Shown: in pieces, positions 16,080 through 23,034 of the stretch
How the letters are laid out: the number at the start of each line of letters is the position of its first letter
How positions within the stretch are numbered: the first letter of the stretch is position 1
Assembly (NCBI GenBank): GCA_035535055.1
Contig: DATLQT010000103.1
Coordinates: forward strand, 1-23,160
Direction: 5' to 3'
Length of the DNA: 23,160 nucleotides
From: UBA6019 sp035535055
Lineage (GTDB): Bacteria; Chloroflexota; Dormibacteria; Dormibacterales; Dormibacteraceae
Notes under the pieces: model-generated
What the model was told of the DNA's origin: nothing
Databases searched by the model: none
Seen by the model: only the letters and a program-made list of their open reading frames with translations
Translations under genes and position numbers: made by a program

Positions 16080-16618
16080 GGTTCGACATCCATCCCGGCC
16101 AGCTGGCCGAGCGCTTTCCCTGGCTGCGTATCCCCGAGGACCTGCCGCCCCGCTATAACGTGGCGCCGACCCAGCCGCTGTTCGTCGTCGATGAGCCCAA
16201 CCGGAGGGCGTCGCTGATGCGTTGGGGTATCGACGGGCGAAGCCGCACCGGTCATTTCAACCTCCGCCAGGAGACCGTCTCAGCCAACGCCCGCTACTCA
16301 CGGCTGGCGCCGGTCGCAGTGCCCGTCAGCCACTTCTACGAATGGAGCGGCCGGCAGCCGATGCTGATCGCCCGTTGCGATGGCCGGCCGCTGCTGCTGG
16401 CCGGGCTCCGGGGCGAGTGGGAGGGGCAGCCGGCGGTGGCTGTCGTCACCACCGCGGCGACCGGCGTGATGGTGCCGCTGCACCACCGGATGCCGGTGCT
16501 GCTGGAGGAGGCTGAGCTGCTGATCCGGCCGGCCTCGCGGCTCGTCAACGACGTCCGCAACGACGGCCCCGAGCTGCTCGAGGCGCCGGCCGAATACCAG
16601 CTGGACCTGCTGGCGTAG
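16064..16618 (+). CDS. SRAP-domain protein (YedK/HMCES family)
   Basis: 184 residues. Cys2 follows the start (MCGRIG), as required: after removal of Met it forms a covalent thiazolidine crosslink to abasic sites in single-stranded DNA. PPRYNVAPTQP at 28-38, FNLRQETV with N66, R68 and E70, FYEW with E93 and LHHRMPVLL with H141 are the other family landmarks. At 184 residues it is shorter than the usual 200-230. The GTG at 16064 overlaps the aldo/keto reductase by 16 bases, so translation is coupled although the functions seem unrelated. Expected role: shielding abasic lesions in single-stranded DNA. Confidence 0.9.
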   Translation: MCGRIGFDIHPGQLAERFPWLRIPEDLPPRYNVAPTQPLFVVDEPNRRASLMRWGIDGRSRTGHFNLRQETVSANARYSRLAPVAVPVSHFYEWSGRQPMLIARCDGRPLLLAGLRGEWEGQPAVAVVTTAATGVMVPLHHRMPVLLEEAELLIRPASRLVNDVRNDGPELLEAPAEYQLDLLA

Positions 16619-16630
16619 GCCTGCCGCGGC

Positions 16631-17599
16631 TCAGCCGGCCAAGAACTCCGCCATCGGGGTCGCGCCGCGGTCGCCGGCCGCCAGGGGCGGCAGGTTCCAG
16701 AGCGTCTCGATCGTCCGCAGCAGCGAGTAGTGGTCGTAGGCCGCCGCCGAGCGGTAGCCCTGGCGGACGCCGCTGCCGACCAGCACGGTGGCGACCCGGT
16801 CATCCCCACCCTCGCCCTCGTCATAGGTGATCGCGAGCAGCGAACGCGAGCCGCTGAAGGCGGGAGAGGCGAGCAGCGTCGGCACCTCGCGGGAGAGCCA
16901 GGCATCCGTCGTCGAGAGCGGGCAGTCGTGGCCGTCGTTGCACAGGTTGGGCGTGATGAAGGAGAAGTTCGGCGCGGTCGACGGCGATGAGAAGTCGGCG
17001 GCCAGCGAGGAGTAGGGGACGATACGTCCGCAGCGCGCGGGGTCATTGCGGATGGCATCGAAGTAGAAGAACGGGTCGTGCCTCTGGGCGTAGAGGCCCG
17101 CCGAGCCCGCGTAACACGGCCGAGGCATCCCCTCCATGTAGGCCTTCCAGGTCCTGCCGGCGGCGTCCAGGCGATCCGGCAGGGAGGGCGCGGAGACAAA
17201 ACAGGCGGTGCAGTCACTGCTGACGCCGAAGGTGTCGCCGCCGACCAGCGCCAGGTAATTGGGAAGGCTTGGATGGGAGACGCCGGAGTAGTTGGTGGCC
17301 AGACTCCACCGCTGCGCCAGCGAGTTCAGGTAGGGCGCCTGGGCACTGCCGATCACGGTGTCGAGGGAATGGTTCTCGAGCACGATGACGACCACGTGGT
17401 CGTACTGCGAGGGCGTCGGTGACGGCCGGGGCGCCGCCACCGCAGCCGGCGATGGCGACGCGATCGCGACCGGCGGCGGGGTCGCGGCAGCAGGCGCTGC
17501 CGGCCGGGGCAGGAGTTGCTGGACGCCGACCAGCCCGGCGGTCATTGCTGCGGCGGCGACCGCCGCCAGAAGGAGCCGGACGCGGGTGCTGTCCAACAA
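16631..17599 (-). CDS. Secreted phosphoesterase (phospholipase C/acid phosphatase family)
   Basis: 322 residues. An N-terminal signal/anchor (VRLLLAAVAAAAMTAGLVGV) precedes a Pro/Ala-rich linker to residue 64, then the phosphoesterase domain: HVVVIVLENHSLDTVIG at 68-84 with metal-binding E75-N76, GVSHPSLPNYLALVGGDT at 106-123, and ITYDEGEGGDD near 258, a metal site of the alkaline-phosphatase superfamily. It ends with YDHYSLLRTIETLWNLPPL. Cys pairs suggest disulfides outside the cell. The family hydrolyses phosphate mono- or diesters, including phospholipids. TTG at 17599 (or 17596) is the start. It converges with the SRAP gene 12 bases away. Confidence 0.88.
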   Translation of the reverse strand: MLDSTRVRLLLAAVAAAAMTAGLVGVQQLLPRPAAPAAATPPPVAIASPSPAAVAAPRPSPTPSQYDHVVVIVLENHSLDTVIGSAQAPYLNSLAQRWSLATNYSGVSHPSLPNYLALVGGDTFGVSSDCTACFVSAPSLPDRLDAAGRTWKAYMEGMPRPCYAGSAGLYAQRHDPFFYFDAIRNDPARCGRIVPYSSLAADFSSPSTAPNFSFITPNLCNDGHDCPLSTTDAWLSREVPTLLASPAFSGSRSLLAITYDEGEGGDDRVATVLVGSGVRQGYRSAAAYDHYSLLRTIETLWNLPPLAAGDRGATPMAEFLAG

Positions 17600-17726
17600 G
17601 ATCGCCCAGTTTGCCGGAGCCGACCCGCCTTCCGCAGGTGGCCCGAGTTAGGAAGGGGCGGGCAGGCTGCGATTCCCCCGCTTCGCGCACGTAGCGGGTT
17701 GACAGGTGCAAGCATGATTGGCTGCG

Positions 17727-18983
17727 ATGGGCGCCCCAACCGCCGATTTCAGCGGAACCCTCGACGATGACGCGTCCCGGCTGACCCGCCCCCAGGGTGA
17801 CTCAGACCAGCGGCGCGCGCTCCGGGAGGCGTTCCTGGGTCGCCATGCCGAAGCCGTCTACGAGGCGCTGACCGACGGCTACCGGAAGGAGGTCCGCGTC
17901 GAGCAGCTGGTCTTCCTGGCCGCCGAGCGTTTCCCCGGCCTCGTCCCGACCCGCGCCGAAATGGAGGCCGAGCGGCAGCTCAGGCAAGCGGAGAAGGCCG
18001 GCCACGAGCTCGACCAGGGGAACCTGCTCGCCCACCTTTTGGCTCGGCCGCGGCCCGGCACCCACCTCGCCCACGTCATGCTCCGACCGCGGCCGGAGGC
18101 GCGAGAGCGGCTGGAGGAGTTCTGTTCGACCGGCCGTGCCGACCTCGGCCTGGCACGGGTCGAGCGGGCCGGACGCAACGGCCAGGTGGAGCTCGCGAAC
18201 CCGCGTTTTCTCAACGCCGAGGATGACGGCGCCACCGCCGCCCTGGAGATCGCGGTCGACCTGGTGCTCTTGGACCCCGCCTGCGAGGTGGGGGTGCTGA
18301 GGGGCGCGGTGGTCGACCACCCCCGCCACGCCGGCCGCCGGGTCTTCAACGCCGGCATCAACCTGACCCACCTCTATCACGGCCGGATCTCGCTGGTGAA
18401 TTTCATGATCGCCCGCGAGATGGGCCTCCTGGGCAAGGTCCAGCGCGGCCTCTGGCTCTCGGACGACTGGGACAGTGGGCTCGAGGACACCGCCGAGAAG
18501 CCCTGGATTGCGGCCGTCGAGTCGTTCGCGATCGGCGGCGGCTGCCAGCTGCTGCTGGTGATGGACCGGGTCATCGCCGCGCGGGGCGCCTACTTCAGTC
18601 TGCCGGCGCGCAAGGAGGGCATCGTCCCGGGCAACGCCAACCAGCGGCTGGCTCGTTTCGTGGGCGAACGAGTGGCCCGCCAGGCGATCCTCTTCGAGCG
18701 CAGCTTCCCGGTTGACGACCCCGCCAGCATCGGCCTCTGCGACCGGGTGGTCGAGGAGTCCGCGATGGACGCCGCGATCGCCGAGGACGCCGAGCAGCTG
18801 ACCAGCTCGGGCTTGGCGGCGGTAGCCGCCAATCGGAAGCTTCTCCGGCTCGGCCAGGAACCGATCGACCAGTTCCGTCGCTACATGGCCGTCTACGCGC
18901 GCGAGCAGGCCCGTTGCCTGTATGCCCCGGCCCTCATCAGCAACCTGGAACGAAACTGGAGAGCGGCCGAGCGCACGCCCTAG
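17727..18983 (+). CDS. DpgC-like cofactor-independent dioxygenase (crotonase fold)
   Basis: About 418 residues. An alpha-helical N-terminal half of ~190 residues precedes a crotonase-fold domain, the layout of DpgC, the (3,5-dihydroxyphenyl)acetyl-CoA 1,2-dioxygenase of vancomycin-type pathways, which uses O2 without metal or cofactor. DpgC-like segments include HPRHAGRRVFNAGINLTHLY, EKPWIAAVESFAIGGGCQLL, VMDRVIAARGAYFSLPARKE, GIVPGNANQRLARFVGER and FRRYMAVYAREQARCLYAPA. The GGGCQ stretch forms part of the oxyanion hole. The match is from memory of the family. Plain enoyl-CoA hydratases (~260 residues) lack the N-terminal half. ATG 17727 or TTG 17718 may start it. None of DpgA, DpgB or DpgD is nearby, so the natural substrate is open. 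Confidence 0.8.
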   Translation: MGAPTADFSGTLDDDASRLTRPQGDSDQRRALREAFLGRHAEAVYEALTDGYRKEVRVEQLVFLAAERFPGLVPTRAEMEAERQLRQAEKAGHELDQGNLLAHLLARPRPGTHLAHVMLRPRPEARERLEEFCSTGRADLGLARVERAGRNGQVELANPRFLNAEDDGATAALEIAVDLVLLDPACEVGVLRGAVVDHPRHAGRRVFNAGINLTHLYHGRISLVNFMIAREMGLLGKVQRGLWLSDDWDSGLEDTAEKPWIAAVESFAIGGGCQLLLVMDRVIAARGAYFSLPARKEGIVPGNANQRLARFVGERVARQAILFERSFPVDDPASIGLCDRVVEESAMDAAIAEDAEQLTSSGLAAVAANRKLLRLGQEPIDQFRRYMAVYAREQARCLYAPALISNLERNWRAAERTP

Positions 18984-18991
18984 CGACGCCC

Positions 18992-18997
18992 TATATT
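18992..18997 (+). promoter_or_regulatory. -10 box candidate of the lipoprotein gene
   Basis: TATATT in the 29-base gap after the dioxygenase stop, 15 bases before ATG 19013. It would give a leader of about eight bases. No matching -35 was seen 17 bases upstream, so strength is unclear. Confidence 0.35.
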
Positions 18998-19012
18998 TGG
19001 CGCCGCTTTCTC

Positions 19013-19591
19013 ATGAGACGGATTGCCACCCTGCTCGCCGTCCTCGCGGCCCTGGCGTTGGCCGGCTGCGGGACCACGGGTGCTGGCAGCGGCACCGGCG
19101 GGACCGTTGCCCAGCGCACTCCCACACCGGCCGGGGTTCCGTTTCTCAGCGCGTCACCGCCCTCGGGAGGCGGAGACGCCCTCGTCGCCTGCACCGCGGT
19201 GCCCGTCGCGACGGCGGAGCAGCTCACCGGCACCTCTGCCCTGACCCAGGAGACGAACACCAGCGCCGGCGGGGTCAGCGAGTGCGTCTATGCGGACACC
19301 TCGAGTGGGGCCGGGCTGGTGGCGGTCATCGAGCAGATCGCCGGGATCGGGGCCGCCGCGATCATGCAGGCGGCGATAGCCTCCGCTTCTCACTCGGCCG
19401 GCGGCCAGGATCAGCCCGTCTCGGGGCTCGGAGACCAGGCGCTCAAGAACGTCGAGGCCAATGGCGCCACGGTGGCCTTCGCCAAGGGTTCGACCATGGC
19501 CGTGGTCGGCGCCTACGGGAGCATCCGGTCGGGCGACGCCATCGAGTCCGATATCGAGGCCCTCTGCCGCACCATGGCCGGCCAGATATAG
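19013..19591 (+). CDS. Small secreted lipoprotein, DUF3558-like in layout
   Basis: 192 residues. A signal of the form MRRIATLLAVLAALALAGCG ends in a lipobox with C19. A Gly/Thr/Ser/Pro-rich linker leads to a domain beginning ALVACTAVPVATAEQLTGTS, with CVYADTSSGAGLVAVIEQ, then PVSGLGDQALKNVEANGATV, a pattern like actinobacterial DUF3558-type lipoproteins in which two Cys (here in VACTAV and SECVYA) bracket the first strands. Function of such proteins is not established; the product is expected on the outer face of the membrane. The ATG at 19013 is preferred to the upstream 18914 frame because it directly precedes the signal. Confidence 0.75.
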   Translation: MRRIATLLAVLAALALAGCGTTGAGSGTGGTVAQRTPTPAGVPFLSASPPSGGGDALVACTAVPVATAEQLTGTSALTQETNTSAGGVSECVYADTSSGAGLVAVIEQIAGIGAAAIMQAAIASASHSAGGQDQPVSGLGDQALKNVEANGATVAFAKGSTMAVVGAYGSIRSGDAIESDIEALCRTMAGQI

Positions 19592-20004
19592 CCGATCCCC
19601 TCTTCTTCAGCTCCCGCTGGCGCGTTCGCGGCTATGAGCTCGACTCCAACGGGCACGTCAACAACGCCGTCTACCTGAACTGGGCGGAGGAGATCGCCGG
19701 CCTCCATGCCGAAGCGGCCGGCTACGGCCGGGCGTGGGCGATCGCTAGTGGGGGCACCTGGGTCGTCCACCACGCCGACGTCACCTGGCGGCGTCCCGCA
19801 CTGGCAGGCGACGAGGTGGAGGTGTCCGTCCGGGTCGAGTCGATCCGCGGCGCCCGCGGCATCCGGCGGACGTGGATCCGCCGGGCCGTCGACCAGGAGC
19901 TACTCTGCGAGCTGCTGGTCGAATGGGCCTGGGTCCGGATCGCTGACGGCAGGCCGGCACGGGTACCGCGCGAGCTGGTGGAGCTGTTCGGGTCCCAGCC
20001 CTAG
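19564..20004 (+). CDS. 4HBT-family acyl-CoA thioesterase, start uncertain
   Basis: The hot-dog-fold signature is clear: RVRGYELDSNGHVNNAVYLN then WAEEIAGLHAEAAG, with the active-site Asp in ELDSNGH; WVVHHADVTWRRPALAGDEV and SVRVESIRGARGIRRTW are the usual later strands. The family hydrolyses acyl- or aroyl-CoA thioesters. No ATG, GTG or TTG lies in frame within a sensible distance: the family N-terminus should fall near 19585-19600, where the frame reads ATA-GCC-GAT-CCC. The nearest rare start is CTG at 19564, giving 146 residues, used here as a placeholder. The gene follows the lipoprotein directly, and that gene's TAG overlaps it. Confidence 0.75.
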   Translation: MPHHGRPDIADPLFFSSRWRVRGYELDSNGHVNNAVYLNWAEEIAGLHAEAAGYGRAWAIASGGTWVVHHADVTWRRPALAGDEVEVSVRVESIRGARGIRRTWIRRAVDQELLCELLVEWAWVRIADGRPARVPRELVELFGSQP

Positions 20005-20009
20005 CAGTC

Positions 20010-20696
20010 CTAGTCGGGCTTCTTGGCCCCCGCCTCCGCGAAGTGCTGGTGGCGTTCGAGCGAAGCGTGGAGAAGCTCGTGGGGTACCACCTTGGGACCG
20101 CCGATCGCGGAGGCGTAGATCGCCGCCTGCGCCGCCTCCTCGACGACTACGCCGACCATCACCGCGGCGGCCGCCTCCGGTGCCCAGCTGAGGACCCCGT
20201 GATTGGCCAGCAGCACCGCCTTGCTCTTCGGCGTCATCGCCGCCCGGATGTTCTCGATCGCGCGCTCCGAACCGCGGGGCCCATAGTCCGCGACCGGCAC
20301 GCCGCCCTCGATCCCGAAGACGCCGAAGCCCTCGGTCCACCCCTCGATCGAACGACCCGCGACCGCGAAGGCGGTGGCGTAGGGCGAGTGGGTGTGGATG
20401 ACGCATCCGGTCTCGGGACGGGAGTGGTAGATCGTCGTATGCATCGCGATCACGGCCGCGGCGACCGGCGGCACCTCGCCCTCCAGCACCCGACCGTCCA
20501 GATCGAGGCGCGCGATTGCACTCTCGGGAAAGCTAGCGAGGCTGCCGGCGGCGGTGTAGAGGATCTCGTCGCTACCAGCGATCCGGAGGCTGACGTTGCC
20601 GTGTCCCGACATCGACAGGACCCCGCTGCGGAGGATCCCGTCGATCGTCTCGAGGAGCTGCTGGCGGGCGGTGCTGCGGTCGCTGGGACTGGTCAA
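20010..20696 (-). CDS. Class II aldolase/adducin-domain protein lacking the catalytic Glu
   Basis: 228 residues from TTG 20696, preceded by AAGGAG; a GTG at 20723 is also in frame. The zinc ligands H101 and H103 (VIHTHSPYATA) and H166 (LLANHGVLSW) are present, as is the phosphate-binding GHGNVSLR at 31-38. In fuculose-1-phosphate aldolase the catalytic Glu lies 19 residues before the first His; the same spacing here gives V82 (AAVIAMH), where relatives show PSSE. The aldol-cleavage base is thus missing. It may bind metal and substrate but do another reaction, such as decarboxylation, or none. It converges with the thioesterase gene five bases away. Confidence 0.85.
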   Translation of the reverse strand: MTSPSDRSTARQQLLETIDGILRSGVLSMSGHGNVSLRIAGSDEILYTAAGSLASFPESAIARLDLDGRVLEGEVPPVAAAVIAMHTTIYHSRPETGCVIHTHSPYATAFAVAGRSIEGWTEGFGVFGIEGGVPVADYGPRGSERAIENIRAAMTPKSKAVLLANHGVLSWAPEAAAAVMVGVVVEEAAQAAIYASAIGGPKVVPHELLHASLERHQHFAEAGAKKPD

Positions 20697-20756
20697 GGTG
20701 GGGCTTCTCCTTCTAAAGCTCACGGACTCGAGTGACTTGGAGTAGCTTGCGCCCCG

Positions 20757-21233
20757 ATGTCGCGACTTGTCGACCGCTGGGGCCGGACCAAGTTCGCCGC
20801 GATCACGAGCCTGGCGTGGGCACTGCCGATGGCGGCCTGGGCCGGCTCGGTCGACCTCCAGCCGGGCCCCGGTCCCTGGGTCGCCTTCGGAGTCGGGTTG
20901 GTGGTGCTCGCCGGCTGGCTGGTTCTGCTCACCCGCCTCGGCGGCTACCCGGTGACGCCGCGGCCCCGCCGCCTCGACTTCAAGGCTATGAGCCCTTCTG
21001 AGAGGCGCTGGAGCGCAGGGCTCTTCCTCTTCGCGGTGGGAATCATCGGGTGGCTTAACGGGGCGGCGACGGTGGACTGGAGCATCCTCACCACCTCCAT
21101 CACCGCCGGGCACCCGGGTCCGATCGCCCTCGCATTCGGGCTCGCGCTGCTCTTGGTTCTCCTCGTGGCCGGGGCCGTGGTCACCTGGCGAGGCTCGAGC
21201 GCAGCCTTCCGGCGCCGCTCTGCGGCCGCCTAG
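20757..21233 (+). CDS. Four-helix integral membrane protein of unknown family
   Basis: 158 residues with four hydrophobic segments: FAAITSLAWALPMAAWAG, WVAFGVGLVVLAGWLVLL, SAGLFLFAVGIIGWLNG and IALAFGLALLLVLLVAGAVV, and a basic loop (TPRPRRLDFKAM) between helices 2 and 3. I recognise no family. A TAGCTT box at 20743-20748 is eight bases before the ATG, so the message may be leaderless. It is transcribed away from the aldolase gene across a 60-base gap. Frame is intact and third-position GC high, so the gene is probably real. Confidence 0.65.
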   Translation: MSRLVDRWGRTKFAAITSLAWALPMAAWAGSVDLQPGPGPWVAFGVGLVVLAGWLVLLTRLGGYPVTPRPRRLDFKAMSPSERRWSAGLFLFAVGIIGWLNGAATVDWSILTTSITAGHPGPIALAFGLALLLVLLVAGAVVTWRGSSAAFRRRSAAA

Positions 21234-21312
21234 CCCAGCAGCGCATCGCGGCGCAAGGTTAGTCGGCGTCCTCCGTTGCTACGTGCGTCGGGGTTGCCCC
21301 GAGGGGCCCCGG

Positions 21313-21420
21313 TGGGTTACCTTGTCGCCTCGGCGTATGCGCCGGCCGGGGGAATTCGGCCGGGTGTGTCCATTCGAGAACCAAGCCACGCAGCCAGGCC
21401 GGTGGCATCGGGTGCCACAG
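21313..21420 (+). promoter_or_regulatory. Structured leader of the CHAP gene, possible divergent c-di-AMP (ydaO-type) riboswitch
   Basis: The region folds into GC-rich hairpins: GGCG/CGCC around TATG; GGCCG/CGGCC around a G/A-rich loop; and GTGGCA/TGCCAC at 21402-21418. The last can be replaced by pairing of GCCAC at 21385-21389 with GTGGC at 21402-21406, so two alternative folds exist. The order GTCGCC...GCCGGGGGAA...CCGGGTGTGTCC...CGAGAACC loosely follows the ydaO/c-di-AMP motif, often found before cell-wall hydrolase genes, but the conserved GTCAGCTAAC is not recognisable. Assignment is tentative. Confidence 0.3.
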
Positions 21421-21437
21421 GAACGAGGTCCGTGCCA

Positions 21438-22319
21438 ATGAACAGAATCGCTGCTTTCGTCGTTGCCGTGGTGGCCGCCGGCCTCCTCGTCAGCCCTGTC
21501 GCGTCGCCCATCACGGCCTCCGCCGCGGGCCCAAACGGCGTGGCTTCCGCCATTGCCCGCCTGGACCAGCTGAACAACCAGCTCGATCAGGCCAATGCCA
21601 GCTTCGACGCAGCCAACCGCAAGCTGGCCCAGGACCAGCAGGCCGAGACGAAGCTCGACACGGAGATCTCAGCCCTGGCCAGGGTCCAGTACCAGCAGCC
21701 CGCCCTGATCGTGCAGCTCTTCAGCGCCGGGAGCCTGAGCCAGGTCCTGGGTGACATCTCCACCCAGCAGCTGATGGCGACCAAGGAGAGCAAGCTCCTG
21801 CTTCAGGCGCGCGCCCTGCGCCGCCAGGACCAGGCGGCTTCAGAGCAGGCTCAGACGAGCGTGACCGCCGCCCAGTCCGCCCGCGACGCCGCCAAGCAGC
21901 TGGCTGACCAGGCGGTGGCCGACGCGGCCTACCAAGCGCGAGCTTTGGCCGTCGCCCAGTCCGCGGTCGCTCCGACGGTGGTGTCCGCCAAGTGGTCCGG
22001 CGCCGGTCCCTACCCGAATCACTTCACCTACGGCTACTGCACCTGGTACGTGGCCAACCGCCGTTACGTGCCCTGGTTCGGAAACGCGATCGACTGGTGG
22101 CCCAACGCCCGGCCTTTCGGCTACGCGGAGGGACCGACGCCGCGGGTAGGCGCGATCATGGTCACCCGCGAGAGTGGTTACGGACACGTGGCCTACGTCG
22201 AGTCGGTCAACGCCGACGGCTCCTGGACGGTCTCCGAGATGAACTTCACGGGCTGGGACCAGGTCGACCGCCGGACCATCCGGCCCGGCCAGGTGCCACT
22301 GGTCGGCTTCATATACTGA
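21438..22319 (+). CDS. Secreted coiled-coil/CHAP-domain peptidoglycan hydrolase
   Basis: 293 residues from ATG 21438. A signal peptide (AAFVVAVVAAGLLVSPVAS, cleavage near ASAA) leads to a long Gln/Ala/Asp-rich coiled coil at about 35-175, as in PcsB/RipA-type hydrolases. The coiled coil is followed by a CHAP domain with C201 in YGYCTWYVANRRY, H250 in ESGYGHVAYVESV and SEMNF near 266-270 supplying the third catalytic residue. CHAP enzymes cut peptide stems or cross-bridges of peptidoglycan; the coiled coil commonly holds the enzyme inactive until an FtsEX-like partner acts. A weak CGAGGT ribosome site lies 8-13 bases before the ATG, after a structured leader. The frame is open to 21276, but that part is leader. 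Confidence 0.9.
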   Translation: MNRIAAFVVAVVAAGLLVSPVASPITASAAGPNGVASAIARLDQLNNQLDQANASFDAANRKLAQDQQAETKLDTEISALARVQYQQPALIVQLFSAGSLSQVLGDISTQQLMATKESKLLLQARALRRQDQAASEQAQTSVTAAQSARDAAKQLADQAVADAAYQARALAVAQSAVAPTVVSAKWSGAGPYPNHFTYGYCTWYVANRRYVPWFGNAIDWWPNARPFGYAEGPTPRVGAIMVTRESGYGHVAYVESVNADGSWTVSEMNFTGWDQVDRRTIRPGQVPLVGFIY

Positions 22320-22326
22320 AAGTGGA

Positions 22327-22503
22327 ATGGAGATGAGGACCCAGGGCGACCCGAAGCCCCGCCGCCGCCCCAAGCCCGCCGGCCCTGCCGGCAGCGACCA
22401 GCGCCCCGGCGAGGAGGTGGTCCAGGTCAACGACGCCTACGACGGCGGCGGTCCGCCACCCACCGAGCCGACCAAGGACGAGCAGCACCCGACTGGCGGC
22501 TGA
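22327..22503 (+). CDS. Small disordered, Pro/charged-rich protein (58 residues)
   Basis: ATG at 22327, seven bases after the CHAP stop (a second ATG at 22333). The product starts MEMRTQGDPKPRRRPKPAGP, continues with an acidic/hydrophobic patch (EEVVQVNDAYDGG) and ends in PPPTEPTKDEQHPTGG. It should be intrinsically disordered with a basic N-terminal and acidic C-terminal half. I recognise no family. Short spacing to the hydrolase gene suggests co-transcription. Confidence 0.45.
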   Translation: MEMRTQGDPKPRRRPKPAGPAGSDQRPGEEVVQVNDAYDGGGPPPTEPTKDEQHPTGG

Positions 22504-22565
22504 AGCATTCCGGCGGGACGAGGGAGAGAGGGAATCTCCTTCAACGCGCACGGGTTTTCCACCTC

Positions 22566-22973
22566 GTGAGCAGCTTCAACCAAGACCTAATCGCCGACCT
22601 CCGCGCCAACCAGGGCAAGGCCTCGTCGGGACCCTTCCAGGGTCGCGCGCTCGCCATCGTGACGACCACCGGTGCGAAATCGCGCGAACCTCGCGAGAAC
22701 CCGCTGGTCTTCTCCCGCTCTGGTGACGACCTCGTCGTCATCGCTTCCAAGGGCGGCGCGCCGAACCACCCGGCCTGGTTCCACAACCTGGTCGCGACGC
22801 CCCGGGTGAAGGTGGAGGTGGACGGCGAGGCATTCGAGGCCGAGGCCCGGGTGGCGCAGGGCGAAGAGCACGATCGCCTCTATGCCGCGCACGCGGCGTT
22901 GATGCCGGCCTTCAACGAATACCAGCAGCGCACCACCCGGAAGATCCCGGTCGTCGTCCTAAAGCGCGTCTAG
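22566..22973 (+). CDS. Deazaflavin (F420)-dependent nitroreductase, Ddn family
   Basis: 135 residues from GTG 22566. Family features: LAIVTTTGAKSREPRENPLV (strand and phosphate-binding turn), LVVIASKGGAPNHPAWFHNL (the hallmark SKGG-P-HPAW-HNL motif that contacts F420) and VKVEVDGEAFEAEARVAQGE. Ddn-type proteins use reduced F420 to reduce quinones or nitro compounds; many natural substrates are unknown. Length is normal for the small split-barrel form. No clear ribosome site precedes the GTG. Together with the LLM enzyme at 8018-8959 it supports F420 metabolism in the host. Confidence 0.92.
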   Translation: MSSFNQDLIADLRANQGKASSGPFQGRALAIVTTTGAKSREPRENPLVFSRSGDDLVVIASKGGAPNHPAWFHNLVATPRVKVEVDGEAFEAEARVAQGEEHDRLYAAHAALMPAFNEYQQRTTRKIPVVVLKRV

Positions 22974-22996
22974 CCGGAAGTTCGAGGGGTTCAGCA

Positions 22997-23011
22997 AGTT
23001 CAATTTGAACT
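22997..23011. repeat. Perfect 15-bp palindrome between convergent genes
   Basis: AGTTCAA-T-TTGAACT, AT-rich against the GC-rich background, lying between the Ddn-like gene and the convergent gene at the window end. It may be a bidirectional terminator core or a regulator site; no U-run follows on either strand. Confidence 0.45.
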
Positions 23012-23034
23012 CGACCGGTGAGGGTGCTTTCTGG

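Noticed and set aside
17699..17704. Perfect TTGACA box before the DpgC-like gene
   Set aside because: No acceptable -10 lies 16-18 bases downstream; a TGCGAT at 18 would overlap the start codon.
18922..19560. Upstream extension of the thioesterase frame
   Set aside because: It is an Arg/His-rich shadow of the lipoprotein gene; only the part after about 19564 resembles a protein.
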